Source: Agrococcus jejuensis (GTDB lineage: Bacteria; Actinomycetota; Actinomycetes; Actinomycetales; Microbacteriaceae). From it: DNA of 64,000 nucleotides. The stretch lies in NCBI RefSeq assembly GCF_900099705.1, contig NZ_LT629695.1:248001-312000 (forward strand), given 5' to 3'. The notes under the pieces are model-generated. The model was given only the letters and a program-made list of their open reading frames with translations. It did not search any database and was not told the DNA's origin. Shown here piece after piece: positions 25,698 to 34,894 of the stretch. The position numbers and the translations under genes are program-made. Numbering within the stretch: position 1 is the first letter of the stretch; each line of letters opens with the position of its first letter.

Positions 25698-26701
25698 CGA
25701 AGGCCCTTCTTCAGGATGACGGCGAGGAACAGCAGGCCGCCCACGAACTCGATGACGATCGAGACGAGGCCGGCGGCGTAGAAGACGTGCTGCAGCACGA
25801 AGTAGGCACCCAGGAGCGTCGCGATGCCGGCGAGCACCGCCATCGGCAGCACGCGGGCGTGGCGGTCGGAGTCGACGAGCTGGTACGTCATGGTCGCGAC
25901 GAGGAACCCGAAGAACGTCATGGGGCCGACCATGGTCGTCGAGATCGAGATGAGGGCCGCGACCAGCACGAGCAGCACCACGATCTCGCGGCGGAAGCGC
26001 AGCCCGAGGCTCGTGGCGGCGTCGCGGCCGAGCGCGACGACGTCGAGCACGTGCCGCCGCTGCCACACGACGGCGCACGCGGCGACGACGACGACGAGCG
26101 CCCACGGCAGGTAGTCGGGGTTGCCGTTGCCGATCGAGCCGATGAGTCGCGCCGACAGCACGTCGAACTGGCCGGGGGTCAGCAGGCGCTGCATGAACGT
26201 CGAGATCGAGCCGAAGCCGATGCCGAGCACGAGGCCCACGAGCAGCAGCACGTGCAGGTTGCGACGCCTGCCCGAGAACAGCCAGCCGTAGAGCAGCGTC
26301 GCGAACAGGATCATGAGCAGGCTCTGCGCCACGATCTTGCCGACGCCCTCGACCTGCGTCGCCGCGGTGCCGAGCACGTACACGAGCGTCGTCTGCATGA
26401 GCGTGTAGAGCGCGTCGAAGCCGAGCACCGAGGGCGTGAGGATGCGGTTGCCCGTCGCGGTGTGGAACAGCACGGTCGCGACGGCCTGGCACGTCGCGAC
26501 GAGCGCGATCGTCGCGACGGCGCCGACGCGGCTCTGCACGATGATCCAGAACCCGGGGTGGCCGACGGGCACGGGGATGCCGTAGACGAGCACGCCGATC
26601 GCGGCGACGAGCGCGATGCCGCCGACGACCGTCGGCGCGACCCACGGTCGGCGCAGGCGCGTGCGCATCGCCGTGGGCGACGCGATGGCGAGGTCAGCCA
26701 C
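25694..26701 (-). CDS. Siderophore ABC transporter permease (FecCD family, second subunit)
   Basis: This 335-aa permease has about nine or ten TM helices and the FecCD-type regions GYDALYT-like (GFDALYTLMQT) and GPMTFFGFLVATMTYQL, the last near the ATPase-coupling loop. It forms the channel with the next permease. The GTG start overlaps the upstream permease stop by 8 nt. Such heterodimeric permeases typically import ferric catecholates. Confidence 0.88.
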   Translation of the reverse strand: MADLAIASPTAMRTRLRRPWVAPTVVGGIALVAAIGVLVYGIPVPVGHPGFWIIVQSRVGAVATIALVATCQAVATVLFHTATGNRILTPSVLGFDALYTLMQTTLVYVLGTAATQVEGVGKIVAQSLLMILFATLLYGWLFSGRRRNLHVLLLVGLVLGIGFGSISTFMQRLLTPGQFDVLSARLIGSIGNGNPDYLPWALVVVVAACAVVWQRRHVLDVVALGRDAATSLGLRFRREIVVLLVLVAALISISTTMVGPMTFFGFLVATMTYQLVDSDRHARVLPMAVLAGIATLLGAYFVLQHVFYAAGLVSIVIEFVGGLLFLAVILKKGLR

Positions 26702-27638
26702 GACTCGTCCGCAGCAGCAGGGCGATGAAGGCGACGGCGCCGACGACGCCGAGCACGAGGGCGACGGGCACCTCGAACGGCATGACGATGGTGCGGCCGA
26801 CGATGTCGCAGAGGATGACGAGGCCCGCGCCGACGACGCACACCCACGGCAGGTTGCCGCGCAGGTCGTCGCCGCGCACCATCGAGACGAGGTTCGGCAC
26901 GATGATGCCGAGGAACGGCAGGAAGCCGACGACGACCGTCGTGACGGCGGCGGCGATGGCCACGAGGGCGGTGCCGAGCAGGATGACGTGCTCGTAGCGG
27001 ATGCCGAGCGTCGTCGCGACGTCCTTGCCGAGGCCAGCGGCCGTGAGGCGGTCGGCGACGACGAACACGACGATCAGCACCGCGAGCACGATCCACAGCA
27101 CCTCGTAGCGGCCGCGCACGACGCTCGTGAACGATCCGGTGAACCACGTGGAGATGAGCTGCAGCGCGTTCGTCGACACCGCGAGGAAGGTGGTGACGGC
27201 GCTCACGACGGCGCCGAGCATGATGCCGACGATCGGCACGACGAGCGTCGAGCGGTCCATGACGCGCCGCAGCACCGCCATGAACACGAGCGTGCCGAGG
27301 AACGCGGTCACGGATGCCGTGACCATGCGCATCGCGAGGCTCGAGTCGGGCCAGAGCAGCACCGTCACGAGCAGGCCGAGTGCGGCCCACTCGGTGGTGC
27401 CCGCGGTCGTGGCGTCGACGAAGCGGTTCTGCGTGAGCATCTGCATCACGAGGCCGCACGCGGCCATGGCGCAGCCCGACAGCACGAGCGCGATCGTGCG
27501 CGGGATGCGCGTGATGCCGACGAGCGCTGCGCCCACCTCGTCCTGCGTCACGTCGTAGACGCCAACGGCGAGGGACGCGGCGACGAGCAGCAGCAGCGCG
27601 ACCACGGCGCCTGGCAGCGCGAGGCGCCGGAGGCGCAC
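26694..27638 (-). CDS. Siderophore ABC transporter permease (FecCD family, first subunit)
   Basis: The 314-aa FecCD permease begins just before its first TM helix and contains the family stretches RIPRTIALVLSGCAMAACGLVMQMLTQN-type (near residue 55), GTTEWAALGLL, and GFLPFLGIIVPNLVSMVRGDDLR near the coupling loop. The start is uncertain: GTG at 27638 leaves 56 nt after the binding-protein stop, with GGAGG 14 nt upstream. The open frame continues upstream without a usable start, apart from a CTG. Confidence 0.85.
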   Translation of the reverse strand: MRLRRLALPGAVVALLLLVAASLAVGVYDVTQDEVGAALVGITRIPRTIALVLSGCAMAACGLVMQMLTQNRFVDATTAGTTEWAALGLLVTVLLWPDSSLAMRMVTASVTAFLGTLVFMAVLRRVMDRSTLVVPIVGIMLGAVVSAVTTFLAVSTNALQLISTWFTGSFTSVVRGRYEVLWIVLAVLIVVFVVADRLTAAGLGKDVATTLGIRYEHVILLGTALVAIAAAVTTVVVGFLPFLGIIVPNLVSMVRGDDLRGNLPWVCVVGAGLVILCDIVGRTIVMPFEVPVALVLGVVGAVAFIALLLRTSRG

Positions 27639-27694
27639 CCGCGTGGGGCGCGCCTCCGGCGTCGCGGCGCGAGGCGCCGCAGCTGCGGTGTCGA

Positions 27695-28684
27695 TCAGAC
27701 GCCTGCGAACGCGTCGGCGAGCTGCTGGTAGGTCGCCGTGTACGTCTGGATGTCCTCGGTGAGGTAGAACGACGGGCTCGTGTAGATCACGGTGCCCTGC
27801 TGCACGGCGGTCACGCTCTGCAGCGCCTCCGAGCCCTCGATGAGCTCGGCAGGCGGCACGTAGACCTCGGCGCTCGACTGCATGGCGCCCTCGCGGTCCA
27901 TGACGACGATCCAGTCGGGGTTCGCCGCGACGATGGCCTCGACGTTGATGTCGTCGCCCATGTGGTCGGTCGAGCCGTCCTGCTCGATCGCCGGCACGAG
28001 GTCGAGCGTCGGGTAGAGCATGCCGAGCGAGCGGCCGTTCACGGGAGCGATGTACGAGAGCTCGCCCCCCGACGCCATGAGCGTCATGACGGTCGACTCG
28101 CCGTCGTAGGCCTCGGTCGCGGCGGTGAGGCTGTCCTCGTAGGCGCCGACGATCTCGGCCGCCTCGTCCTCGCGGTCGAAGATCTGGCCGAGCGCCTCGG
28201 TGACGCGCACGAGCTCGGAGCCGATCTCCTCGCCCTCGCGCGGTGCGAGCTCGATGACGACGGCGTCGGGGTTCTGCGCGACGATGTCGTCGTACGCCTC
28301 CGAGAAGCGGTAGCCGCCGATGATGAGGTCGGGCTGCGCCGCGACGATCATCTCGAGGTTCGGCTCGCGGTGGTTGCCCACGTCGAGCACCGACTCCTCC
28401 ATGTACTCGGGCCATAGGCCCTCGCCCATGACGCCCTTGGGTGCTGCGGCGAGCGGGATGTCCCACGACGACAGCGTCTCGAAGACGTGGTTGTCGAGCG
28501 CGACGACGGTCTCGGGGTTCACGGGCACCTCGACGGAGCCGTGGTTGTCCTCGATCGTGACGGTCGCGGGAGCTGCGTCCGCGGACTCCTCCGGCGCTGC
28601 CTCGGTCGAGGAGCAGGCGGCGAGCGTCATGGCAGCGACTGCGGCGAGCGCGGCGATCGTCGTGGTGGTGCGAGTTCTGGACAT
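27695..28684 (-). CDS. Siderophore-binding lipoprotein
   Basis: The 329-aa product has a lipoprotein signal peptide (lipobox LAAC near residue 23) and a class III (BtuF/FhuD-like) binding fold with two lobes: VVALDNHVFETLSSWDIPLAAAP and PDLIIGGYRFSEAYDDI in the first, IVAANPDWIVVMDREGA in the second. It captures the ferric siderophore for the permeases downstream. I chose ATG at 28684, which gives a normal signal peptide; an ATG at 28723 would add 13 residues. It is first in the operon, under an iron box. Confidence 0.9.
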   Translation of the reverse strand: MSRTRTTTTIAALAAVAAMTLAACSSTEAAPEESADAAPATVTIEDNHGSVEVPVNPETVVALDNHVFETLSSWDIPLAAAPKGVMGEGLWPEYMEESVLDVGNHREPNLEMIVAAQPDLIIGGYRFSEAYDDIVAQNPDAVVIELAPREGEEIGSELVRVTEALGQIFDREDEAAEIVGAYEDSLTAATEAYDGESTVMTLMASGGELSYIAPVNGRSLGMLYPTLDLVPAIEQDGSTDHMGDDINVEAIVAANPDWIVVMDREGAMQSSAEVYVPPAELIEGSEALQSVTAVQQGTVIYTSPSFYLTEDIQTYTATYQQLADAFAGV

Positions 28685-28737
28685 GGTGGAGCGTTCCGCC
28701 TTCGTGTGGAGGGAGATGCGCATCGGCGCGCCCCACC

Positions 28738-28767
28738 AACATAAGTGAGGTTTGCCTTACCTAACAA
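28738..28767 (-). promoter_or_regulatory. Promoter of the siderophore operon with DtxR/IdeR-type iron box
   Basis: The 19-bp site at 28746-28764 reads, on the minus strand, TTAGGTAAGGCAAACCTCA, matching 16 of 19 positions of the DtxR/IdeR consensus. It lies between a TTGTTA -35 (28762-28767) and a TATGTT -10 (28738-28743) with an 18-nt spacer. Repressor bound to Fe(II) would block the promoter, so the operon should be induced by iron starvation. Confidence 0.88.
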
Positions 28768-28861
28768 GTCCGTCACTTCCGGAGCGCGTCCGGGCAAGTC
28801 GAGAGACGACTCGGGCGCGCGCCTGCGATGGTGTGGAGGTCGCCGCCTGGAGAATCGAGGA

Positions 28862-30580
28862 ATGGCCCACCTCTCCGGCGTTCGCTTTTCTGGCTACAGA
28901 AGCTTCGGTTCGGATCACCCAGTTGCGCTCTCGGGGCTGTCGAACGTCAACCTGCTGGCCGGCCAGAACAACTCCGGCAAGTCCAACGCGCTACGTGTTC
29001 TTATGAGCGTTCTCGGCAGCAACAAGCCGAAGACATCAATCTGGGATCGGCCTCAGATGGACTCCGAACATCACTTTCAGTTTTGGATTGCGCTCCCCAT
29101 CGAAACAGCGCTGCAGCGATTCCTGTCCGAAGCGACACCGCGAGTCCAGAACTGGCAAGTTCCTGACTTCGAGGCGCGGGCTCGCAGGTTCGCTGCCCGA
29201 GTCGCCGCTGTAGGCCACGACCAAACCCTCTGGATTCCCATCGACGGCTCAGGCCGCGTGTCGGAGGCAGCCCTCAACCGTACCGTCGAAGCACTCGGGT
29301 ACGACCCTGACGCGGACACGCTTGGTTCAGTGCTCACCGGCACCCACGGGGGCAGCCAAGAATCCCAGCTCAAACGAGCCCTGCACTCGCTCATCGGGCC
29401 CGCACCCGAGCTTCCGACGGCCCACCTCGTTGAAGCCACTCGGGCCATCTCCGACCTGTCTGACTCGGAGCCCGACTTGAATGGCACGAGTATCAAGAAG
29501 CGGCTTCTCGCGCTGCAGAATCCAACCTCCACCAACCTCGAGGACCGCGCACAGTTCGGGAAGATCCAAGACTTCGTTCGCGCCGTGCTCGAGGACGAGT
29601 CGGTAACGATTGATATCCCCTACGACACGTCGACCATCCACGTGACTCGCAACGGCCGCACTCTGCCTATCGAGCACCTCGGGACTGGGGTTCACGAAGT
29701 CGTGATCCTCGCGGCCGCGGCCACTGTCGTCAGCGGCTCAGTGCTGTGCATCGAGGAGCCCGAGGTTCATCTCCACCCGCTGCTCCAAAGGAAGCTGCTT
29801 CGCTACCTTGCCAGTCACACCGACAATCAGTACTTCATTGCGACCCACTCCGCACAGATGCTCGACAGTGAGCTGGGGGCGGTCTTTCACTTCACTCACG
29901 ACAAGACCGTCACCACCGTTCGCCGGGTTGGATCAGCACGCGAACGTGCCGCGGTGTGCGCAGATCTCGGGTATCGGCCGTCCGACCTCGTGCAGTCGAA
30001 TGCCGTGCTGTGGGTCGAGGGCCCTTCTGACCGGATCTACTTGAAGCACTGGATTGAAAAGTTGGCGCCCTCGGAGTTTGTCGAAGGTGTCCACTACTCG
30101 ATCATGTTCTATGGCGGGTCCTTGCTGAGCGAACTATCGCCGCTCGACGCGAGCGAAGTCCAAGACTTCATCTCGCTGCGGAATCTGAACCGCTACATGG
30201 CCATCCTCATCGACTCGGACAAGCGCAGGCAACGAGCTCCGATCAACGCCACTAAGCGACGAGTGGTCGATGCACTCGAGCGAGACCCGAAGACCGGCAT
30301 GGCCTGGGTGTCCGCTGGCTACACGATTGAAAACTATGTGCCGTCGGATGTGCTCGAAGCAGCAATCCGGTCGGCGCACCCGTCAGTGTCACGACGAGCC
30401 CTCGCGCCGGCAGAAAGGTGGTCCGACCCCCTGAGCAAGGATCGGCTTGGACTGAGAGCCAGCAAGGTGGCGATCGCAAAGGAGGCCGTCACCGGGTGGG
30501 GCGATGACTGGCCGTTTGACTTGAAGAAGCAGGTGAATCGGATCCTGAGTCTTATCCGACTCGCCAACCTAGGCGCCTGA
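28862..30580 (+). CDS. OLD-family ATPase/TOPRIM nuclease
   Basis: The 572-aa protein has an N-terminal ABC/SMC-like ATPase domain with Walker A GQNNSGKSN (residues 34-42) and Walker B VLCIEEPEVHLHP (about 294-306, Glu298), then a D loop and THSAQMLDS. A TOPRIM domain follows with VLWVEGPSDR (Glu386) and ILIDSDKRR (Asp451, Asp453). This is the OLD family; such nucleases act in phage defence, often with a UvrD-like partner (Gabija) that is absent here. The ATG follows GAGGA directly. Codon use is less G+C-biased than that of neighbours and it opposes the cyd and siderophore genes, so it looks acquired. Confidence 0.85.
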   Translation: MAHLSGVRFSGYRSFGSDHPVALSGLSNVNLLAGQNNSGKSNALRVLMSVLGSNKPKTSIWDRPQMDSEHHFQFWIALPIETALQRFLSEATPRVQNWQVPDFEARARRFAARVAAVGHDQTLWIPIDGSGRVSEAALNRTVEALGYDPDADTLGSVLTGTHGGSQESQLKRALHSLIGPAPELPTAHLVEATRAISDLSDSEPDLNGTSIKKRLLALQNPTSTNLEDRAQFGKIQDFVRAVLEDESVTIDIPYDTSTIHVTRNGRTLPIEHLGTGVHEVVILAAAATVVSGSVLCIEEPEVHLHPLLQRKLLRYLASHTDNQYFIATHSAQMLDSELGAVFHFTHDKTVTTVRRVGSARERAAVCADLGYRPSDLVQSNAVLWVEGPSDRIYLKHWIEKLAPSEFVEGVHYSIMFYGGSLLSELSPLDASEVQDFISLRNLNRYMAILIDSDKRRQRAPINATKRRVVDALERDPKTGMAWVSAGYTIENYVPSDVLEAAIRSAHPSVSRRALAPAERWSDPLSKDRLGLRASKVAIAKEAVTGWGDDWPFDLKKQVNRILSLIRLANLGA

Positions 30581-30590
30581 GTCTCCTGGC

Positions 30591-31625
30591 TCAGTGGGCC
30601 GCGGCGGCGATCGTCTGCCGCAGCACGCGCTTGCGGAAGACCCAGTACGTCCAGATCTGGTACGCCGCGACGAGCGGCATCGCCGCGACCGCCGCCCACG
30701 TCATGACCTGCAGCGTGTACTCCGAGCTCGACGCGTTCCGGATCGTGAGGCCCACGAAGTCGCCGACGGGGTTCGTCGCCGGCATGACGTACGGGCCGCC
30801 GTCGCGCAGCGCGAGCGCGAGCAGGATCGTCGCGACGGCCGCGGCGATCGCGACCGCCGTCGCCGCGAACGCGACACCCTCGCGCGTGCGCAGCGCCGCG
30901 AGCAGCGCGACGACGAGCGCGATGGCTGCGACCGCAGCGGCGGCGACGACGCCCGCGGCGGGCACGAGCACGACCGTCCACACGAGGAACGCTCCCCCGA
31001 CGACGATCGCCGCCGGCAGCGCGAGCCGCGACAGGCGGATCGCGCGCTGCTGCAGGTCGCCGTCGGTCTTCAGCGCCGTGAACACCGTGCCGTGCGCGAA
31101 GCACAGGGCGACGAGCGCGAGGCCGCCGAGCAGCGCGTACGGGTGCAGCACGCCCAGCAGGCCGTCGGTCATGAGCGCGCCACCGAGGTGCGGCTCGAGG
31201 GCGACGCCGTGCGCGAGGTTCGCGAACGCGATGCCCCACAGCAGCGGCGGCAGCACCGAGCCCGCGACGATGCACGCATCCCACGCCCGCTTCCAGCGCG
31301 TGTCGTCGTGCTGGTGCCGCCACTCGAACGACACGGCGCGCACGATGAGCGCGAGCAGGATGAGCAGCAACGGCACGTAGAAGCCCGAGAACATCGTCGC
31401 GTACCACTCGGGGAACGCCGCGAACAGCGCGGCGCCGCCGATGATGAGCCACGTCTCGTTGAGGTCCCACACGGGCGCGATCGTGTTGATCATGTGGCGG
31501 CGGTCGACGTCGTCCTTCGACAGCACCGGCATGGCCATGCCGACGCCGAAGTCGAAGCCGTCGAGCACGAAGTAGGCGACGAACATCACGCCGACGATGC
31601 AGAACCAGACGAGCTGCAGATCCAT
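30591..31625 (-). CDS. cydB: Cytochrome bd ubiquinol/menaquinol oxidase subunit II
   Basis: The 344-aa polytopic protein has the CydB motifs GFDFGVGM, WDLNETWLI and EWRHQ, with eight to nine TM helices. With CydA it forms the high-affinity terminal oxidase, a membrane quinol oxidase that does not pump protons. Its ATG overlaps the cydA stop by one base (TGATG). The stop lies 10 nt from that of the convergent OLD gene, where cydD would normally follow. Confidence 0.95.
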   Translation of the reverse strand: MDLQLVWFCIVGVMFVAYFVLDGFDFGVGMAMPVLSKDDVDRRHMINTIAPVWDLNETWLIIGGAALFAAFPEWYATMFSGFYVPLLLILLALIVRAVSFEWRHQHDDTRWKRAWDACIVAGSVLPPLLWGIAFANLAHGVALEPHLGGALMTDGLLGVLHPYALLGGLALVALCFAHGTVFTALKTDGDLQQRAIRLSRLALPAAIVVGGAFLVWTVVLVPAAGVVAAAAVAAIALVVALLAALRTREGVAFAATAVAIAAAVATILLALALRDGGPYVMPATNPVGDFVGLTIRNASSSEYTLQVMTWAAVAAMPLVAAYQIWTYWVFRKRVLRQTIAAAAH

Positions 31626-33034
31626 CAGTACACCGTGACCGGCTGCTCGGGGCGACCGTCCTCGTCGAGCGCGGGCGCCTCGGGCGGGCCGGCCTGGGCG
31701 GTCTTGCGCATGAGCGTGAAGTTGATGACGCCCAGCACGCCGTAGACGACCGTGAAGGCGACGAGCGACAGCAGCACCTCCCCAGCCGTCGTGCCGGGGC
31801 TCACGCCGTCCTCGGTGCGCAGCAACGAGAACACGAGCCAGGGCTGCCTGCCCATCTCGGTGAAGATCCAGCCGACGATCATCGCCAGCAGCGGCAGCGG
31901 CAGCGTCCAGATCGCCACGTTCCACGTCCAGCGCGGCACCTCGCGGCCCTTGCGCGTGATCCACAGGCCCACGAGCGCCACGAGGCCCGTGACGGCGCCG
32001 AGGCCGATCATCCAGCGGAACGACCAGTACGTGATCCAGATCGTCGGCGTGTAGTCGCCGGGGCCGAACGCCGCGACATACTCGGCCTGCAGGTCGTTGA
32101 TGCCCTCGACCGTGCCGTTCGGATCGTGCGTCGACAGCAGCGCGAGGAGGTACGGGATGCGGAACGAGAAGATCTCGTCGGAGCCGTCTGGCGTGCCGAT
32201 CGAGAAGATCGAGAACGACGCATCCGCGCCGGTCGACGTCGCGTAGAGCGCCTCGGCCGCCGCCATCTTCATGGGCTGCGCCTCGACCATCGCGAGCGAG
32301 ACGGCGTCGCCCGCGACGAACGTGAGGCCCGTCGCGACGAGCGTCGTCCAGAGGCCCACGCGCAGCGCCTTGCGCATGGTGTCCACGTGCTGGCCACGCT
32401 TGAGGTGCCACGCGGCGACCGCGACGGCGACGGTGCCTGCGACCATGAACGCGCCGAACATCGTGTGCGGGAACGCCGCGACCGCGACGGGGTTCGTGAG
32501 CACGGCCCCGATGTCGGTGAGCTGCGCGCGCTGCAGCTCGTCGTCGATCTCGAAGCCGACGGGGTTCTGCATGAACGCGTTCGCCGCGAGGATGAAGTAC
32601 GCGGACGCCGCGGTGCCGATGCCGGTCATGTAGATGCACGCGAGGTGCACCTTCGGCGGCAGCTTGTCCCAGCCGAAGATCCACAGGCCGATGAACGTCG
32701 CCTCGAACGCGAACGCGATGAGGCCCTCGAACGCGAGCGGCGCGCCGAAGACGTCGCCGACGAAGCGCGAGTAGTCCGACCAGTTCATGCCGAACTGGAA
32801 CTCCTGCACGATGCCCGTCGCGACGCCGATGGCGAAGTTGATGAGGAAGAGCCTGCCGAAGAGGTGCGTCAGCCGCAGCCACGCCAGCTCGCCGGTCTTG
32901 AGCCACACGGTCTGGAAGGCGGCGACGAGCCACACGGTGCCGAGCGTGATCGGCACGAAGAGGAAGTGGTAGATCGTCGTGAGCGCGAACTGCCACCGCG
33001 CCAGTGACAGGGGGTCGAGCAGGTCGTCTGCCAA
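31625..33034 (-). CDS. cydA: Cytochrome bd oxidase subunit I
   Basis: The 469-aa protein has the CydA patterns: RWQFALTTIYHFLFVPITLG with the heme b595 His, EGLIAFAFEATFIGLW, a short Q loop, and GRQPW near the quinol site. About nine TM helices are seen. A TTG at 33034 is the best start: GAGGTGG stands just upstream and it gives the family N terminus (LLDPLSLARW); the frame is open to 33094. It is first of the cydAB pair. Confidence 0.95.
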   Translation of the reverse strand: MADDLLDPLSLARWQFALTTIYHFLFVPITLGTVWLVAAFQTVWLKTGELAWLRLTHLFGRLFLINFAIGVATGIVQEFQFGMNWSDYSRFVGDVFGAPLAFEGLIAFAFEATFIGLWIFGWDKLPPKVHLACIYMTGIGTAASAYFILAANAFMQNPVGFEIDDELQRAQLTDIGAVLTNPVAVAAFPHTMFGAFMVAGTVAVAVAAWHLKRGQHVDTMRKALRVGLWTTLVATGLTFVAGDAVSLAMVEAQPMKMAAAEALYATSTGADASFSIFSIGTPDGSDEIFSFRIPYLLALLSTHDPNGTVEGINDLQAEYVAAFGPGDYTPTIWITYWSFRWMIGLGAVTGLVALVGLWITRKGREVPRWTWNVAIWTLPLPLLAMIVGWIFTEMGRQPWLVFSLLRTEDGVSPGTTAGEVLLSLVAFTVVYGVLGVINFTLMRKTAQAGPPEAPALDEDGRPEQPVTVY

Positions 33035-33109
33035 GGTCCACCTCGCGTCGCAGGATGTCCCTCCATCATCCTCCTCCTCGCGCCGAGCGCGCACCTGTGC
33101 GACACGGAA

Positions 33110-33149
33110 GCGGGGGCTGTGCGCCGCCGATGCGACGCACAGCCCCCGC
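33110..33149 (-). terminator. Terminator of the osmoprotectant transporter operon
   Basis: A perfect 14-bp stem (33110-33123 with 33136-33149) and a 12-nt loop lies just after the stop of the binding-protein gene (33165) and before cydA. Confidence 0.8.
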
Positions 33150-33164
33150 TGCCGGTGGAGGGCG

Positions 33165-34091
33165 TCAGCCCTCGATGAGACCCTGCTCGACGAGCCAGTC
33201 CGCGGCCGCGACCGCGGGGCTCGCCGCCTCGGAGCCCTCGACGCGCGTGCGCAGCGCGATGAGGTCCTCGGTCGTCAGCGCCGCCGACACCGCGTTGAGG
33301 ATCTCGGCGATCTCGTCGGTCGCGACCGAGTCGGCGATCACGGGCACGATGTTCTGCGCCGCGATGATCTGCTCGGGGTCCTCGAGCACGACGAGGTCGT
33401 TCTCGGCGATCGCCGGGCTCGTCGTGTAGATGTCGGCGACGTCGATCGTGCCGTCGAGCAGCGCCTGCACCGTGTCGGGGCCACCGAAGTCGGTGTACTG
33501 CGAGAACTCGACGTCGGAGATGCCGTACGCGTCGGCGAGTCCGGGCAGGCCGTACGACAGCTCGGCGAACTCGGGGTTGGCGCCGAGCGTGAACGGCTGC
33601 ACGCCCTCGAGGTCGGCGATCGACTCGAGGCCGTTCGCCTCGGCGTACTCGCTCGTGACGACGTAGGCGTCCTGATCCTGCGCGGGCGCGAAGTCGTAGG
33701 CCTGGATGCCTGTGCCCTCGAGCGCGGCGTCGAGCGCGTCGGCGATCTCGTCCTCGCTCGTCTCGGTCGCGTCCTCGTCGAGGTACGTCAGCAGGTTGCC
33801 CGCGTACTCGGGCTGCAGCGTGATGCCGCCGTCCTCGAGCGCCGCGAACGTCTGCTGGCGGGTGCCGATCGAGAGGTTGCGCTCGACCTCGTAGCCGGCG
33901 TCCTCGAGCGCCTGCGCGTAGATCTCGGCGAGGATCTCGGCCTCGGGGAACGCGTTCGAGCCGACGACGATCTGGCCGTCGCCCGCGGGCTCGCCGCCGC
34001 CGCTGTTGTCGGTGGGGTCGGACGTCGCGCAGCCGGCGAGCGCGACGCCTGCGACGAGCGAGAGCGCGATGGCGCGGAGTGGACGCTGCAT
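33165..34091 (-). CDS. Osmoprotectant (glycine betaine/choline-type) binding lipoprotein
   Basis: The 308-aa product is a lipoprotein (lipobox LAGC near residue 20) of the OpuAC/ProX type, opening with IVVGSNAFPEAEILAEIYAQALEDAGYEV and continuing TLQPEYAGNLLTYL and DIYTTSPAIAENDLVVLEDP. It would bind quaternary-ammonium solutes outside the membrane. GAGGAG stands 9 nt before the ATG. The operon order is regulator, ATPase, two permeases, binding protein, and a terminator follows. Confidence 0.9.
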   Translation of the reverse strand: MQRPLRAIALSLVAGVALAGCATSDPTDNSGGGEPAGDGQIVVGSNAFPEAEILAEIYAQALEDAGYEVERNLSIGTRQQTFAALEDGGITLQPEYAGNLLTYLDEDATETSEDEIADALDAALEGTGIQAYDFAPAQDQDAYVVTSEYAEANGLESIADLEGVQPFTLGANPEFAELSYGLPGLADAYGISDVEFSQYTDFGGPDTVQALLDGTIDVADIYTTSPAIAENDLVVLEDPEQIIAAQNIVPVIADSVATDEIAEILNAVSAALTTEDLIALRTRVEGSEAASPAVAAADWLVEQGLIEG

Positions 34092-34204
34092 GGGGAGCTC
34101 CTCAGGTGGAAGGGGCTTCCATGCAAGCATCCGCATCCGACAATCGCATCCGCGACATCGCCCCTTGACGGAATGTGACGCGCGCGACATGCGCGCGGCG
34201 CCGC

Positions 34205-34894
34205 TCAGGCGAGGTGGCGAGCGCGCTGCGCCGCGCGCTGCACGAGCGCGAGCAGCAGGTCGACGACGATCGCGAGCACCGCCACGAGCAGCGACGCGCC
34301 GAGCATGAGGTCGTAGTCGTTGAGGTTGATGCCAGCGGCGATGATGAGGCCGAGCCCGCTGAGGCCAGCGAACGAGGCGATCGTCGCGGTCGCGATCACC
34401 ATGAGCACGGCCGAGCGGAGGCCGCCGACGATCACGGGCGCTGCGAGCGGCAGCTCGACCTTCGTGAGGATCTGCCACTCCGTCATGCCCGACGCCCGCG
34501 CGGCGTCGATCGTGACGCGGTCGACGCCTTCGATGCCCGAGTACGCGCCGGCAAGGATCGACGGGATCGCGAGGATCGCGAGCGCGACGACGCAGCCGAC
34601 GAGCTGCGCGGGCCGCGTGCCCAGCGGCCCGGTGAGCACCATGACGAGCAGGAAGAGCACGCCGAGCGCCGGCGCCGCGCGCGCGGCGCTCGTGATGGCG
34701 ATGACTGCCTGCCTGCCCTTGCCGGTGTGGCCGATCCAGCAGCCGAGCGGCAGCGCGACCACCGCGGCGATCACGACGCACAGCAGGGAGATCCACAGGT
34801 GCTCGACGAGGCGCACGGGCACGGGGTAGAGCGCGCGCTCCGCCCACTGCTCGGGGGCGAAGATCCACGCGATGGCGCTGAGCAGGAACTCCAT
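34205..34894 (-). CDS. Osmoprotectant ABC transporter permease (OpuCB/ProW type)
   Basis: The 229-aa permease has about six TM helices and the BPD-type EAA loop (ITIDAARASGMTEWQILTKVELPLAAPVIVGGLR-like, near residue 150). Its ATG overlaps the stop of the previous permease by one base. A 113-bp gap follows before the binding-protein start, which may therefore also have its own promoter. Confidence 0.88.
   Translation of the reverse strand: MEFLLSAIAWIFAPEQWAERALYPVPVRLVEHLWISLLCVVIAAVVALPLGCWIGHTGKGRQAVIAITSAARAAPALGVLFLLVMVLTGPLGTRPAQLVGCVVALAILAIPSILAGAYSGIEGVDRVTIDAARASGMTEWQILTKVELPLAAPVIVGGLRSAVLMVIATATIASFAGLSGLGLIIAAGINLNDYDLMLGASLLVAVLAIVVDLLLALVQRAAQRARHLA

Noticed and set aside
28765..30600. 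Direct repeats around the OLD gene like those around the HNH gene
   Set aside because: I compared 28765-28861 with 30575-30620 and found no convincing repeat, so the mode of insertion there is unknown.
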